Below, piece after piece: positions 28,322-40,368 of a stretch of 64,000 nt of DNA. Made by a program: the position numbers and the translations under genes. Position 1 is the first letter of the stretch, and the number at the start of each line of letters is the position of its first letter. The DNA comes from Rhizobium sp. BK650. GTDB lineage: Bacteria > Pseudomonadota > Alphaproteobacteria > Rhizobiales > Rhizobiaceae. The notes beneath the pieces are model-generated. The model saw only the letters and a list, made by a program, of their open reading frames with translations, searched no databases and was not told the DNA's origin. The stretch spans positions 558,001 to 622,000 of the forward strand of contig NZ_JACIBK010000003.1 in assembly GCF_014195325.1 (NCBI RefSeq). The letters are read 5' to 3'.

Positions 28322-29248
28322 ATGGATTTGCAGGCAGTCCTCGACAGCATCTATAAGGAGCTGACGCCCCGTATCGGCGAGGGCAAGGTCGCGGATTATA
28401 TTCCGGAGCTTGCCAAGATCGACCCGAATCAGTTCGGCATGTCGATCGTCACTGTCGACGGCAAAGTCTACAGCGTCGGCAATGCCGATGTCGCTTTCTC
28501 CATCCAGAGCATTTCCAAGGTCTTCATGCTGACGCTGGCGCTCGGCAAGGTGGGCGAGGGGCTGTGGAAGCGCGTCGGCCGCGAGCCTTCGGGCTCGGCT
28601 TTCAATTCCATCGTCCAGCTCGAGCATGAGCACGGAATCCCGCGCAATCCCTTCATCAATGCCGGCGCGATTGCGGTCAGCGATGTCGTCATGGCCGGCC
28701 ATGCGCCACGCGAGGCGATCGGCGAATTGCTGCGTTTCGTACGTTACCTCGCGGACGATGAATCCATCACCATCGACGACAAGGTGGCGCGTTCGGAAAC
28801 GGCGACGGGCTATCGCAATTTCGCGCTTGCCAATTTCATGCGCTCCTACCGCAATCTCGATCATCCCGTTGATCATGTGCTCGGGGTCTATTTCCATCAA
28901 TGCGCGCTCTCCATGACCTGCGAACAACTGGCCCGCGCCGGTCTGTTTCTGGCGGCACGCGGCAGCAATCCGCTGACCGGCCATTCGGTCGTGTCGCCGA
29001 AGCGGGCGCGGCGCATCAATGCGCTGATGCTCACCTGCGGCCATTACGACGGGTCGGGCGATTTCGCCTATCATGTCGGCCTGCCCGGCAAGAGCGGCGT
29101 CGGCGGCGGCATCTTTGCAGTGGCGCCGGGCATTGCGTCAATCGCGGTATGGTCGCCGGGGCTTAATAAGGTCGGCAATTCGCAGCTGGGCGCTGTCGCG
29201 CTGGAGATGTTGGCAGCGCGCACCGGCTGGTCCGTTTTCGGCGATTGA
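28322..29248 (+). CDS. glsA: Glutaminase
   Basis: A 308-residue serine-dependent beta-lactamase-fold glutaminase that hydrolyses glutamine to glutamate and ammonia. The SxxK motif SISK (near residue 63), the tyrosine/asparagine residues around [11 protein letters not shown], the SEtatgyRN segment and the [10 protein letters not shown] loop are visible. Full length. GGAGAG precedes ATG 28322; the terminator-like hairpin just ahead suggests attenuation or insulation from rpsD. In R. etli, GlsA belongs to a glutamine cycle. Confidence 0.95.
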   Translation: MDLQAVLDSIYKELTPRIGEGKVADYIPELAKIDPNQFGMSIVTVDGKVYSVGNADVAFSIQSISKVFMLTLALGKVGEGLWKRVGREPSGSAFNSIVQLEHEHGIPRNPFINAGAIAVSDVVMAGHAPREAIGELLRFVRYLADDESITIDDKVARSETATGYRNFALANFMRSYRNLDHPVDHVLGVYFHQCALSMTCEQLARAGLFLAARGSNPLTGHSVVSPKRARRINALMLTCGHYDGSGDFAYHVGLPGKSGVGGGIFAVAPGIASIAVWSPGLNKVGNSQLGAVALEMLAARTGWSVFGD

Positions 29249-29307
29249 GGCTGTGTCGGGCTGCGGCTTTCTGCTAAGCAGGGCAGGCACATCAGACGGG
29301 TAAGAAG

Positions 29308-30174
29308 ATGAATATCGCAGCCAATATTGCCGATGACCTCGAAACGGCTGATACCGGCATTGGCCATGCGCTGTTTGCCGATGCGCCGCATTCGGTCTCC
29401 TTCAACAAGCTGCGCAAGCGCCTGTTGCGGCAGGTGCGTCAGGCCTTCGACGATTTCGACATGCTCAAGGGCCAGAAACGCTGGCTGATCGGCATTTCCG
29501 GCGGCAAGGATTCTTATGGGCTGCTGGCGCTGCTTCTGGACCTGCAATGGCGCGGGCTGCTGCCCGTGGAGCTGATCGCCTGCAATCTCGATCAGGGCCA
29601 GCCGAATTTTCCGAAACACGTGCTGCCGGAGTACCTGACGAAGATCGGCGCCAAGCACCGCATCGAATATCGCGACACCTATTCTATCGTGAAGGAGAAG
29701 GTGCCCGAGGGCGCGACCTATTGTTCGCTCTGCTCGCGCCTGCGCCGCGGCAACCTCTATCGTATTGCCAAAGAAGAGAGCTGTGACGCGCTGGTGCTCG
29801 GCCATCACCGCGAGGACATCCTCGAAACCTTCTTCATGAACTTCTTCCACGGCGGCAGGCTCGCCGCCATGCCCGCAAAGCTTCTGAATGACGAAGGCAA
29901 TCTGATGGTGCTGCGGCCACTCGCCTATTGCGCCGAGGACGACATGGCGAAATTTGCTGCCGCCATGCAATTTCCGATCATTCCATGCGATCTCTGCGGC
30001 TCGCAGGACGGCCTGCAGCGCAATGCTATGAAGGATATGCTCGCCGATATCGAGCGCCGCATGCCCGGCCGCAAGGACACGATGCTGCGTGCTCTCGCCC
30101 ATGTGAACCCGTCGCATCTGCTCGATCCGAAACTTTTCGACTTTTCTGAGCTGACCGTCACCCAAACATCATAA
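29308..30174 (+). CDS. ttcA: tRNA 2-thiocytidine(32) synthetase
   Basis: A 288-residue adenylating sulfur-transfer enzyme that thiolates cytidine 32 of certain tRNAs. The PP-loop [10 protein letters not shown] lies near residue 66; two CxxC pairs ([11 protein letters not shown] near 145 and CDLCGSQ near 230) hold the Fe-S cluster found in Ttc[15 protein letters not shown] is the family-specific segment. Full length. It lies between glsA and the inositol monophosphatase genes with the same orientation; intergenic gaps of 59 and 44 bp make co-transcription possible. Confidence 0.95.
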   Translation: MNIAANIADDLETADTGIGHALFADAPHSVSFNKLRKRLLRQVRQAFDDFDMLKGQKRWLIGISGGKDSYGLLALLLDLQWRGLLPVELIACNLDQGQPNFPKHVLPEYLTKIGAKHRIEYRDTYSIVKEKVPEGATYCSLCSRLRRGNLYRIAKEESCDALVLGHHREDILETFFMNFFHGGRLAAMPAKLLNDEGNLMVLRPLAYCAEDDMAKFAAAMQFPIIPCDLCGSQDGLQRNAMKDMLADIERRMPGRKDTMLRALAHVNPSHLLDPKLFDFSELTVTQTS

Positions 30175-30218
30175 TTGACTTGCTATGAGCCTCAGCAGTT
30201 CCATGCAACGAGTCCAAA

Positions 30219-31046
30219 ATGATTTTCTCAGACAAAGACATAGAGTTCCTCGGTGATTGCGTCAGGCATGTCGCCGAAGAAGAGATCATGCCGCGTTTCC
30301 GCAATGCGACCGCGGCCAATGTTTCCGAAAAGACATCTTCCATCGATCTCGTCACGCAGGCCGACCTGCGCTCAGAGGCTTACCTTACGGCAGCGATCCG
30401 CGAGCGCTTTCCGACCGCGCTCATCGTGGGCGAAGAGGCCTATGAGGCCGATCGTTCCGTGGTACCGGCTCTTGCCGATGCGGACCTTGCCTTTGTCATC
30501 GATCCAGTCGACGGCACGTTCAATTTCGCCGCTGGCATGCCGGTCTTCGGCACGATCCTCGCAGTGACAGTGAAGGGTGAGACGGTGGCCGGTATCATTC
30601 ATGATCCGGCGCTCGGCGATACAGTCGTGTCTCTCAAGGGTGCAGGCGCCTTCCAGCAGAAGCGCAATGGCGAGCCTGTCCGCCTGAAGGTCGCAGAACC
30701 GATCGAACTCAACCGCATGATCGGTGCCATGGCCTGCAGCCATATGGAAGAGCCGGACCGGTCGCGCGTCGCCGCCAATATGGCCAAGATCAAAATGACC
30801 TTCGCATTCAATTGCTCAGCCTATGAATATTGGATGGTCTCATCCGGCAAGCTGCATTTCATCGGCCACCCCAAGCTGATGCCGTGGGATCATCTTGCCG
30901 GCGTGCTGACGCATCAGGAAGCCGGCGGCCATACCGCGAAATTCGACGAAACGCCTTACAGGCCGGGCGAGATTTCCGGCGGCATCATCTCGGCTCCCGA
31001 CAAGGAAAGCTGGAGAATGATCCGCAACGAGATTGTCGGATACTGA
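30219..31046 (+). CDS. Inositol monophosphatase family protein 1
   Basis: A 275-residue Mg-dependent, Li-sensitive-type phosphatase. Metal ligands are seen in GEEAYEA (residue about 72), DPVDGTFNF (about 92) and PWDHLAG (about 222). The substrate may be inositol, a sugar phosphate or histidinol phosphate; sequence alone does not decide. A close paralogue begins 21 bp after its stop codon, and hisC lies convergent just beyond, so a HisN-type histidinol-phosphatase role deserves testing. Confidence 0.9.
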   Translation: MIFSDKDIEFLGDCVRHVAEEEIMPRFRNATAANVSEKTSSIDLVTQADLRSEAYLTAAIRERFPTALIVGEEAYEADRSVVPALADADLAFVIDPVDGTFNFAAGMPVFGTILAVTVKGETVAGIIHDPALGDTVVSLKGAGAFQQKRNGEPVRLKVAEPIELNRMIGAMACSHMEEPDRSRVAANMAKIKMTFAFNCSAYEYWMVSSGKLHFIGHPKLMPWDHLAGVLTHQEAGGHTAKFDETPYRPGEISGGIISAPDKESWRMIRNEIVGY

Positions 31047-31066
31047 TAAACCGAGGGGAAGCCGCC

Positions 31067-31891
31067 ATGACGACTGCCGTAGATGTGACGAAGCTTGCCG
31101 ATCTCCTGCGGCAGGCAGCGAAAGCTGAGATTCTGCCACGCTTTCGCCGGCTGGGCAGCGATGATGTGCGCGCCAAGACGGAGGCAACCGATCTCGTTAC
31201 CGAAGCGGACGAACAGGCCGAGAGAATAATGAAGGCGGAGGCCCAGCGCCTCTGGCCGGAAGCGCTTTTCATCGGTGAGGAGTCGGTCGCTGCCGATGCT
31301 GCACTGCTCGATGAGCTCGCAGCTGCCGATCTTGCCATCATCGTCGATCCCGTCGATGGTACCTTCAATTTCGCGTCCGGCATCCCGGCATTCGGCGTCA
31401 TGGCGTCGGTCGTTTCCAAGGGGGAGACGGTTGCCGGCATCATCTATGATCCAATGGGCGACGACTGGGTTATGGCAGAAAAAGGCGGCGGCGCCTGGCT
31501 GCGCCGGCCGGACGGCGACGCGCAGCGGCTGAAGGTGGCCGAGCCCGTTGCGCTCGACCAGATGGTCGGCATGGCCTCCACCGGCTACCTTCCGCAGGAG
31601 AAGCGCGCCGAGATCCTCGGCAATCTCGCCAAGGTACGCTTCCTCATCAACTACCGCTGCGCGGCCCATGAATACCGCACCTTTGCCGGCGGCCATGTGC
31701 ATTACCTGATGTATAACAAGCTGATGCCATGGGACCATCTGGCCGGAACGCTGATCAGCCAGGAAGCCGGCGGCTATGCCGCGCGCTTCGATGGCTCGGC
31801 CTATCTGCCGCATCATGTTACCGGCGGACTGCTGATTACGCCCGACAAGGAAAGCTGGGACATCCTGCGCCGTGAGGTCGTCACAGTCTGA
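31067..31891 (+). CDS. Inositol monophosphatase family protein 2
   Basis: A 274-residue paralogue of the preceding gene with the same metal-site motifs: GEESVAA, DPVDGTFNF and PWDHLAGTLISQEAGG. The two proteins align over their whole length, so this is a tandem duplication that has diverged considerably. GAGGGGAA just ahead supports ATG 31067, although the frame is open further upstream through the end of the first copy. It ends 4 bp before the convergent hisC stop codon. Substrate uncertain, as for its twin. Confidence 0.9.
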   Translation: MTTAVDVTKLADLLRQAAKAEILPRFRRLGSDDVRAKTEATDLVTEADEQAERIMKAEAQRLWPEALFIGEESVAADAALLDELAAADLAIIVDPVDGTFNFASGIPAFGVMASVVSKGETVAGIIYDPMGDDWVMAEKGGGAWLRRPDGDAQRLKVAEPVALDQMVGMASTGYLPQEKRAEILGNLAKVRFLINYRCAAHEYRTFAGGHVHYLMYNKLMPWDHLAGTLISQEAGGYAARFDGSAYLPHHVTGGLLITPDKESWDILRREVVTV

Positions 31892-31895
31892 GCCG

Positions 31896-32954
31896 TCAGG
31901 CGAGAATCTGCTTCAGCGCGTCCAGAAGCTTATCGCATTCGGCATCGGTGCCAATGGTGATGCGCAGGAAATTCCCGGTGCGCTCCCCGCGGAAATGCCG
32001 CACGAGGACCGCGCGTTTGCGCAGTTCCGCGGCAAGCTCCGCAGCGCCGCGTTCTCCGTGCCGTGCGAAGACGAAATTGGCAGAGGAGGGCAGGACCTCG
32101 AAGCCGAGTTCCCTGAGAGCGGCCGTCAAGCCCTCGCGGCTTGCGACGATCAGGTCGCAATGCTTCCGCAACCAGTCCCGATCCTCCCAGGCAGCAACGG
32201 CGCCGGCCTGAGCCAGCCTGTCCAGCGGGTAGGAATTGAAGCTGTCCTTGACCCTTTCCAGCGCATCGATCAACGGCCGCTGGCCGACGGCGAAACCGAC
32301 ACGCAGGCCAGCAAGGCCGCGCGATTTCGAGAAGGTCTGGATGACCAGCAGGTTCGGATACTTCGGCACCAGCGGAATGGTGCTTTCGCCGCCGAAATCC
32401 ACATAAGCTTCATCGATGACGACAACCTGATCCGGATGTTCAGATATCAGCGCCTCGATTGCCGCTATCGGCAGCGCAGAGCCGGTCGGCGCATTCGGGT
32501 TGGGCAGGATGATCGCGCCGCAGGGCTGCCGGTAGTCCTCGATCCCGACCTGCATCTTCTGGTCCAGCGGGACCTCGCGGAAATCGATGCCGTAGAGGCC
32601 GCAATAGGTCGGGTAGAAGCTGTAGGTGATATCAGGGAAGAGCAGGGGCAGCGCGTGCTTCAGCAGTGCCTGGAAGGTATGCGCCAGAACTTCGTCCGAA
32701 CCGTTTCCGACGAAGACTTCGCCGGGATCGAGATCATGGCTTGTGGCGATCGCCTGGCGCAGCTTCAAGCCCGTCGGGTCAGGATAAAGACGCAGCGTGT
32801 CGTTGACGGCTTCAGCGATCGCCGCTAGTGCGCGCGGCGATGGGCCATAGGGATTCTCATTGGTGTTCAGCTTGACCAAGCCGGTGATGACAGGCTGTTC
32901 GCCCGCCACGTAGGGTGTCAAGGATTGTACAACGGGACTCCAGAAACGGCTCAT
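31896..32954 (-). CDS. hisC: Histidinol-phosphate aminotransferase
   Basis: A 352-residue class I/II PLP aminotransferase of the HisC group, converting imidazole-acetol phosphate to histidinol phosphate in histidine synthesis. Visible are [12 protein letters not shown] at the N-terminus, the NPNAPTG cofactor loop, DEAYVDFG, the [14 protein letters not shown] segment with the PLP lysine, and a C-terminal FLRITIGT with the substrate arginine. Rhizobia often carry several HisC paralogues, and some act on aromatic amino acids. Not in a his operon; the nearest downstream genes are the convergent phosphatases. Confidence 0.88.
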   Translation of the reverse strand: MSRFWSPVVQSLTPYVAGEQPVITGLVKLNTNENPYGPSPRALAAIAEAVNDTLRLYPDPTGLKLRQAIATSHDLDPGEVFVGNGSDEVLAHTFQALLKHALPLLFPDITYSFYPTYCGLYGIDFREVPLDQKMQVGIEDYRQPCGAIILPNPNAPTGSALPIAAIEALISEHPDQVVVIDEAYVDFGGESTIPLVPKYPNLLVIQTFSKSRGLAGLRVGFAVGQRPLIDALERVKDSFNSYPLDRLAQAGAVAAWEDRDWLRKHCDLIVASREGLTAALRELGFEVLPSSANFVFARHGERGAAELAAELRKRAVLVRHFRGERTGNFLRITIGTDAECDKLLDALKQILA

Positions 32955-32987
32955 CGCGACCTTCCAGCTATTGTCTCTCAGGCACCA

Positions 32988-34268
32988 TTACATGTGAACC
33001 GCGCCTGGGTCGATCTGCGGGCTGTCGCCGGGATGGGTGAAGAGCTTGCCCTTTTCCGCCCAGAGCACCATGACAACGGTAACGGCACCGAAGAGCGCGA
33101 AGCCGCCGAAAAGCGGCTGGACCGTGCCGTTGAAGAGCTGGCCGACACCGCCGCCGAGAAGGGCGCCGAACGTCGTTGATACGAAACCGGTGATGGCGGT
33201 TGCGGTGCCGGCAAGATTGCCCATCGGCTCCAGGCTGATCGCCGTGAAGTTGGTGGCGATGACAGCAAACATGATCAGCAGGATCGAGAAGAGCGCATAG
33301 GAGAAGGCGAAGGACGGGGTGCCGCCGAGCGCCGCTACAAAGCCGATCGCAGAGATGATGGTGAAGAGCAGCATGGCCGCATGCGAGATGCGGCGCATGC
33401 CGAAGGTTCGCACCAGCATGCCATTGGCGAAGTTGGCGACGGCGATGCCACCGGCCGTCGCCGCAAAGGCGATCGGCAGCCAGTCGCCGAGCCCGTAGAC
33501 CTCGCCGAAAACCTGCTGTACCGAGATCACATAGGCGCTGATGACGCCGGTGAACATGGTGAGGCCGATCATGTAGCCGCAGGTAATGCGGTTGGTGAGG
33601 ACCGTCTTGAAACCATCGGCAACAGCGCCGAAGGATAGTGGAATGCGCTCTTCAGGCGGCAGCGATTCCTTCAGGCGCAGCAGCGCCCAAACGAAGAGGA
33701 TCGTCGCGACGATACCGAGCAGAATGAATATCCAGTGCCAATTGGCATAGGTAATGATGAGCTGGCCGACCGAAGGGGCGACGATCGGCACGATCATGAA
33801 GACGATCATGACATAGGACATGACGCGCGCCATCTCGCGGCCGCCGAAGCAATCGCGGACGATTGCCATGGTGGTGATGCGTACGGCTGCACCGCCGATA
33901 CCCTGGACGAAGCGCATGATCAGCAGCATCTCGAAGCTTCCGGTGGCGGCTGCTGCAAACATGCCGACGATGTAGCAAACCAGGCCACCGAGCAGGATGT
34001 TGCGTCGACCGAAGGCATCAGACAGGCTGCCAAAGACGATCTGCGAAACGCCGAAGCCAAGAAAGAAGACGCCGATAACCAGCTGCGCGTCATTGTTGCT
34101 GGTCACACCAAGCGAATGACCGATATTGGGCAGCGCCGGCAACATGCTGTCGATCGCCATGGCGATGCTGGCGGTCATGATGGCGATGGTTATCACGAAC
34201 TCCACGAAGCCCATGCCGATGCGGGCCGAGCCGAGGTTTTCCGTGTGCGGTTTGTGTGTCGGAGTCAT
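32988..34268 (-). CDS. Bcr/CflA-type multidrug efflux MFS protein 2
   Basis: A 426-residue, 12-helix major facilitator protein of the drug:H+ antiporter DHA1 Bcr/CflA subfamily. Motif A is GSLSDAFGRRNILLGG after the second helix; the motif C region with GPxxGP-like VAPSVGQLI is in helix 5. It probably exports a small hydrophobic compound. It lies 108 bp downstream of a homologous MFS gene on the same strand; the two share about the same length and layout and look like an old tandem duplication. A His-rich, short N-terminus precedes helix 1. Confidence 0.88.
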   Translation of the reverse strand: MTPTHKPHTENLGSARIGMGFVEFVITIAIMTASIAMAIDSMLPALPNIGHSLGVTSNNDAQLVIGVFFLGFGVSQIVFGSLSDAFGRRNILLGGLVCYIVGMFAAAATGSFEMLLIMRFVQGIGGAAVRITTMAIVRDCFGGREMARVMSYVMIVFMIVPIVAPSVGQLIITYANWHWIFILLGIVATILFVWALLRLKESLPPEERIPLSFGAVADGFKTVLTNRITCGYMIGLTMFTGVISAYVISVQQVFGEVYGLGDWLPIAFAATAGGIAVANFANGMLVRTFGMRRISHAAMLLFTIISAIGFVAALGGTPSFAFSYALFSILLIMFAVIATNFTAISLEPMGNLAGTATAITGFVSTTFGALLGGGVGQLFNGTVQPLFGGFALFGAVTVVMVLWAEKGKLFTHPGDSPQIDPGAVHM

Positions 34269-34376
34269 TCGAATCCCCCTGAATGACGGAAGAGCGGCCG
34301 CAGACGCGGCCGAATTCGATGTGGAAGGGCGGCGGAGCCCCTACCGTGATGCCCCGCCGCCGGATGATGTGACGCG

Positions 34377-35666
34377 TCAGTGTCCGATATCGGTGAAGCT
34401 GGAGATTGATGCGTCCTTCGACAACGGCGCGTGTTGCGCCCTGAAGAGCCGGCCCTTCTCGGCAACCAGCACAAAGACGATGCCGATCAACGAGACAATG
34501 AAGTAACCCGCGATCATCGGCGTCGCCGTGCCGTCGAAGGCTTGTCCGATTATGGCGCCGATCGATGCGCCGCCGATCGTGCTCATGAAGCCGATCACCG
34601 AGGAGGCCGTGCCGGCAAGATGACCGAGCGGCTCCATGGCAAGCGAGTTGAAGTTGGAGCCGATCCAGCCGAACTGGAACATGACCAGCGCGAAGAAGAT
34701 AATGAAGATCACGAAGGGCATGGGCTGCGGCCCGGATATCTGCACTATCAACCAGACGAAACTCAGGCAACAGAAGCCGAGGATCGAAGCGTGCGACAGG
34801 CGACGCATGCCGAAGCGGCCGACCAGCTGGGAATTGATGAAGGACGAGAAGGCCATGAACAGCGCCACAGCGGCAAAGGCGACAGGCATATAAACGCCGA
34901 GCCCGTATATGCCGACATAGATCTGCTGGGCGGAGTTGATGAAGCCGAACAACGCACCGAAGAGGATCGTGCTGGCAATGGTGTAACAGAGGGCGATGCG
35001 GTTGGAAAAGAAGATCGCAAAGCCCTGCGCGACCGACCGCACCGTGAATGGGCGGACATTGGCCGGATCGAGCGTTTCCGGCAGACGCAGATACATCCAC
35101 GCACCGACAGCTGTCCCCATGGCGCCGATGAAGACGAAGATCATGTGCCAGGTGCTGATCAGCATGATGATCTGACCGCTTCCGGGTGCAATGACCGGCA
35201 CGATCATGAAGACCATCATGATGAGCGACATGACCTCGGCCATCTGCCGCCCGCCATAAACGTCGCGGACGACGGAGATGGTAATGACGCGGGTAGCGGC
35301 CGAACCGAGACCCTGAATGAAGCGCAGCGCCAGAAGCCCGGCGAAGCTCGGAACGACGGCAATGCCGAAAGCGGAAACAATGTAGATGGCGAGGCCGATC
35401 AGCAGAGGGATGCGGCGGCCGAAACGATCGGAAAGCGGTCCATAGAAAAGCTGGGCGATGCCGAAACCGAAGAGATAGGCGGAAACGACGTACTGGCGGT
35501 GATTTTCGTTCTCAACACCGAGGCTGGCACCGATCTGCTGCAGCGCGGGCAGCATGATGTCGATCGCCAGCGAGTTGACGGCCATCAGGAGAGCCGCAAG
35601 CGCGATGAATTCCAGCTTGCCCATGGGCAAGCGGCCCGCGGACATGGCTTGTGATGATTCTGCCAC
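34377..35666 (-). CDS. Bcr/CflA-type multidrug efflux MFS protein 1
   Basis: A 429-residue, 12-helix MFS transporter with motif A GPLSDRFGRRIPLLIG and AVNSLAIDIMLPALQQIG in the first helix, as in Bcr/CflA drug exporters. It is the upstream member of a tandem pair with the gene at 32988-34268, and the two may be transcribed together. No regulator gene is adjacent. Substrate unknown; having two similar pumps side by side suggests divergence in specificity. Confidence 0.88.
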   Translation of the reverse strand: MAESSQAMSAGRLPMGKLEFIALAALLMAVNSLAIDIMLPALQQIGASLGVENENHRQYVVSAYLFGFGIAQLFYGPLSDRFGRRIPLLIGLAIYIVSAFGIAVVPSFAGLLALRFIQGLGSAATRVITISVVRDVYGGRQMAEVMSLIMMVFMIVPVIAPGSGQIIMLISTWHMIFVFIGAMGTAVGAWMYLRLPETLDPANVRPFTVRSVAQGFAIFFSNRIALCYTIASTILFGALFGFINSAQQIYVGIYGLGVYMPVAFAAVALFMAFSSFINSQLVGRFGMRRLSHASILGFCCLSFVWLIVQISGPQPMPFVIFIIFFALVMFQFGWIGSNFNSLAMEPLGHLAGTASSVIGFMSTIGGASIGAIIGQAFDGTATPMIAGYFIVSLIGIVFVLVAEKGRLFRAQHAPLSKDASISSFTDIGH

Positions 35667-35761
35667 AATGAAATTCCCATAAACAGGTCAAGGCGCTGCT
35701 TGGCGCAGCGCCTCGAACTCAAAATACGGATTTGGAAACCGGACGGACGCCCGATGACCGA

Positions 35762-36097
35762 TCAGGCGGCGCCCTTAACCGTGACGCCGTTTTCCTGGAG
35801 ATGCTGCTGGAGTTCCCCGGCCTGGAACATTTCCCGGACGATGTCGCAGCCGCCGATGAACTCGCCCTTCACATAGAGCTGTGGAATCGTCGGCCAGTTG
35901 GAATAATCCTTGATGCCCTGGCGTATTTCCGAATCGGCGAGCACATTGATGCCCTTGTAGTCGACACCGAGGTAATCGAGAATCTGGACGACCTGCCCGG
36001 AGAAACCGCACTGCGGAAACTGCGGCGTGCCCTTCATGAAAAGGACGACGTCGTTGTTCTTGACTTCGTTGTCGATGAATTCGTTGATACCGCTCAT
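35762..36097 (-). CDS. grxD: Monothiol glutaredoxin (Grx4/GrxD type)
   Basis: A 111-residue CGFS-type monothiol glutaredoxin that binds a [2Fe-2S] cluster with glutathione and delivers it to target proteins, often with BolA. The motif [14 protein letters not shown] holds the active Cys; [19 protein letters not shown] contains the cis-Pro and glutathione-binding residues. ATG 36097 is preferred over a TTG six codons upstream because AAAGGATTAGG precedes it. A bolA gene lies 1.6 kb away on the same strand, separated by one opposite-strand gene, which keeps the usual GrxD-BolA linkage. Confidence 0.95.
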   Translation of the reverse strand: MSGINEFIDNEVKNNDVVLFMKGTPQFPQCGFSGQVVQILDYLGVDYKGINVLADSEIRQGIKDYSNWPTIPQLYVKGEFIGGCDIVREMFQAGELQQHLQENGVTVKGAA

Positions 36098-36440
36098 GGG
36101 ACCTAATCCTTTCAACAGGCGGGGTAAAGGCCCGCCGTTTCAATCGTTTCCTTTAGATAGCATGTAGGGGCGGGAATTCCACCCGGCGAAACCGAAAAAA
36201 CACCAATCCCGACGTTCTTCGACTCGGGTTGTTGCCCGTGCGTTACCGACTGATTTGCAAGTTGAGGCGGATTAGCCACAAAATTCCCCGAATCCTAGCG
36301 AAACGCACTCCCACTATTGAATTCCCAACAAGTTCGCTTAGCAAGGCGGCTCCATACTTTATCGGATTTCCGCCGGCATTCAGGCGACTCCGTCATCCTG
36401 ATAACGGCGTCCCGATCCGCCGGGAAAGAAGAAAAAGACT
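36098..36440. other. Divergent intergenic region, grxD to unknown membrane gene
   Basis: About 340 bp with no convincing gene on either strand. It must contain the promoters of grxD and of the gene at 36441; I see no perfect sigma-70 or EcfG promoter and no notable repeat. Confidence 0.5.
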
Positions 36441-37586
36441 ATGAAACTGATCGACAAGCGGGTTGTGGTGCATTTCCCTGGCTTCGAGCCGCTTGATGGC
36501 GCAGCGCACCGGGCGCGGTATGAACGTACCGCCCGGCAAAGCGCATCCGTCTGGGGCTATGACATCAAAACAAGTGCTGCGGGCGAGGGGTACTACACTT
36601 CTTTCGACGTCGGCACAGGCGCCAATGGCTGGCAGACGCAGACGCGCGTGCATGTCTTCGACCATAACGAACTGGTGCGGCGGCTGCGCAAAGGCAATAC
36701 GGCACGCCGGATCGCGGCAGGCTTTCGAAGCTTCTGGCAGGTGGTGCGGGAAGGCGGCATGGCCGGCTATTTCCGGCACGCCTGGCGTTTCGGCCTATTC
36801 TTCATCTTTCCCTTCCTGCTGACGGCGCTCGCAATCGTCATCACGCTGCAGATCCTGCTGCTGCATTACTGGCTCGGGCTTCCCGCCTGGCACTTCGGCT
36901 GGAGTGCGCCGCTGGCGGCCATCTTCTTCACCTTCGGCTTCCTGCCGTTCTCGGAACGCTTCCATACGCTGCATCTTTTCGCCGACTGGGAAATGGCGGT
37001 GGCGTTGGCGCGCATGGACAGGCTTGTTTTCAACGACTGGCTCGAGCAATGCGCGACCTCGGTGCGCGAGGCGCTCAACGAGGAGGCCGATGAATATGTC
37101 ATCTCCTCACACAGCATGGGCTCCAGCGTCGCGGCCCATGTCGTGGGCATTCTGCTGGAGCGGGAACCTGACATCTTCAAAGGCAAGCGCGTGGTGTTTG
37201 CCACACTTGGTGGCGCCATCCTGCAATGCGCTCTGATGTCATCGGCGACGCTCTTGCGCTCGCGCGTCGGCCTAATTGCACGTTGCCCCGATATCTTCTG
37301 GCTGGACGTGCAGTGCCTGACGGACTCGATCAATTTCTACAAGGTGCCGGTCGTCAGCGTTTCCGGCCATCCGGATGCGCCGCAGGCGAGCATGATCCAT
37401 ATCCGGGTGCGGCAGATGCTGACGCCGGAGCATTACAAGAAAATCCGCGGGGATCAGCTACGTGTCCATCGCCAGTATGTCCTGGGACCTGACATGAAAT
37501 CCTCTTTCGATTTCACGCTGCTGACGGCCGGGCCGATGCCGGCGTCGGTCTTTGCCTATCCCGAGCAAGACAAGCTGCCGGCCTGA
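36441..37586 (+). CDS. Membrane protein with alpha/beta-hydrolase-like SHSMGS motif
   Basis: A 381-residue protein. Residues 1-110 are soluble (VVVHFPGFEPLDGAAHRARYERTA), about 118-175 contain two hydrophobic membrane segments (FGLFFIFPFLLTALAIVITL and APLAAIFFTFGFLPF), and the rest is soluble again. ISSHSMGSSVAAHVVG near residue 228 has the Ser-X-Ser-X-Gly form of a nucleophile elbow, suggesting a lipase/hydrolase-like fold interrupted by a membrane hairpin. The opening VVHFPGFE also recalls the first strand of hydrolases. No exact family recognised; substrate unknown. It sits, on the opposite strand, between bolA and grxD. Confidence 0.7.
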   Translation: MKLIDKRVVVHFPGFEPLDGAAHRARYERTARQSASVWGYDIKTSAAGEGYYTSFDVGTGANGWQTQTRVHVFDHNELVRRLRKGNTARRIAAGFRSFWQVVREGGMAGYFRHAWRFGLFFIFPFLLTALAIVITLQILLLHYWLGLPAWHFGWSAPLAAIFFTFGFLPFSERFHTLHLFADWEMAVALARMDRLVFNDWLEQCATSVREALNEEADEYVISSHSMGSSVAAHVVGILLEREPDIFKGKRVVFATLGGAILQCALMSSATLLRSRVGLIARCPDIFWLDVQCLTDSINFYKVPVVSVSGHPDAPQASMIHIRVRQMLTPEHYKKIRGDQLRVHRQYVLGPDMKSSFDFTLLTAGPMPASVFAYPEQDKLPA

Positions 37587-37652
37587 GAAATAGGCCGAAC
37601 AAAGCGGTGAGGGGGCGTCGATCACTTCGAGCGACGGCGTCCAGCGAAAAAT

Positions 37653-37691
37653 AAAGGCCGGCGGGAAGACTGTCTTCCGGCCGGGCCTTTT
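37653..37691. terminator. Bidirectional terminator between unknown gene and bolA
   Basis: A long imperfect inverted repeat: AAAGGCC...GGGAAGA with TCTTCC...GGCCTTT, arms 37653-37669 and 37673-37690, with A- and T-rich flanks on both sides. It serves both convergent genes. Confidence 0.85.
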
Positions 37692-37730
37692 CATTTCCAA
37701 TTTTCGATCGATCGAAGCCGGGATGTCAGT

Positions 37731-37964
37731 TCAATCGGGCGCCGAGGTCTGCAGCGCGAGCGCATGCAGGATCCCCCCCATATTGCCCTTCAGCGCCTCA
37801 TAGACCATCTGGTGCTGCTGCACGCGGCTCTTGCCGCGGAAGGCCTCCGCGACGACTTCAGCGGCGTAGTGGTCGCCATCGCCGGCCAGATCGCGGATCG
37901 TCACCTTGGCACCGGGAATACCGGCCTTGATCATGTCTTCGATATCGCCGGGTTTCATGGCCAT
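37731..37964 (-). CDS. bolA: BolA family protein
   Basis: A 77-residue BolA/YrbA-type protein that forms Fe-S-bridged heterodimers with CGFS glutaredoxins. Class II KH-like fold with the conserved AEVVAEAFRGKSRVQQHQMVYEAL segment holding the cluster-ligand His. ATG 37964 is chosen because AAGGAGT precedes it, although the frame is open further upstream into purL. It begins 19 bp after the purL stop on the same strand, so purL-bolA is probably one transcript; grxD follows after an opposite-strand gene. Confidence 0.93.
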   Translation of the reverse strand: MAMKPGDIEDMIKAGIPGAKVTIRDLAGDGDHYAAEVVAEAFRGKSRVQQHQMVYEALKGNMGGILHALALQTSAPD

Positions 37965-37983
37965 GGTCGTTACTCCTTGCGCA

Positions 37984-40318
<2,335 letters not shown>

Positions 40319-40368
40319 GTCATAGGTTCCTTACAGGTGACTTGGAGGTCGCAGATCGAGAGACTCTG

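Noticed and set aside
31896..32828. Long plus-strand reading frame across hisC
   Set aside because: Antisense to a gene with all class I/II aminotransferase motifs; no motif of its own.
34431..35654. 407-residue plus-strand reading frame over the first MFS gene
   Set aside because: Highly charged Asp/Glu/His/Arg composition is the mirror of hydrophobic membrane-helix codons; a shadow.
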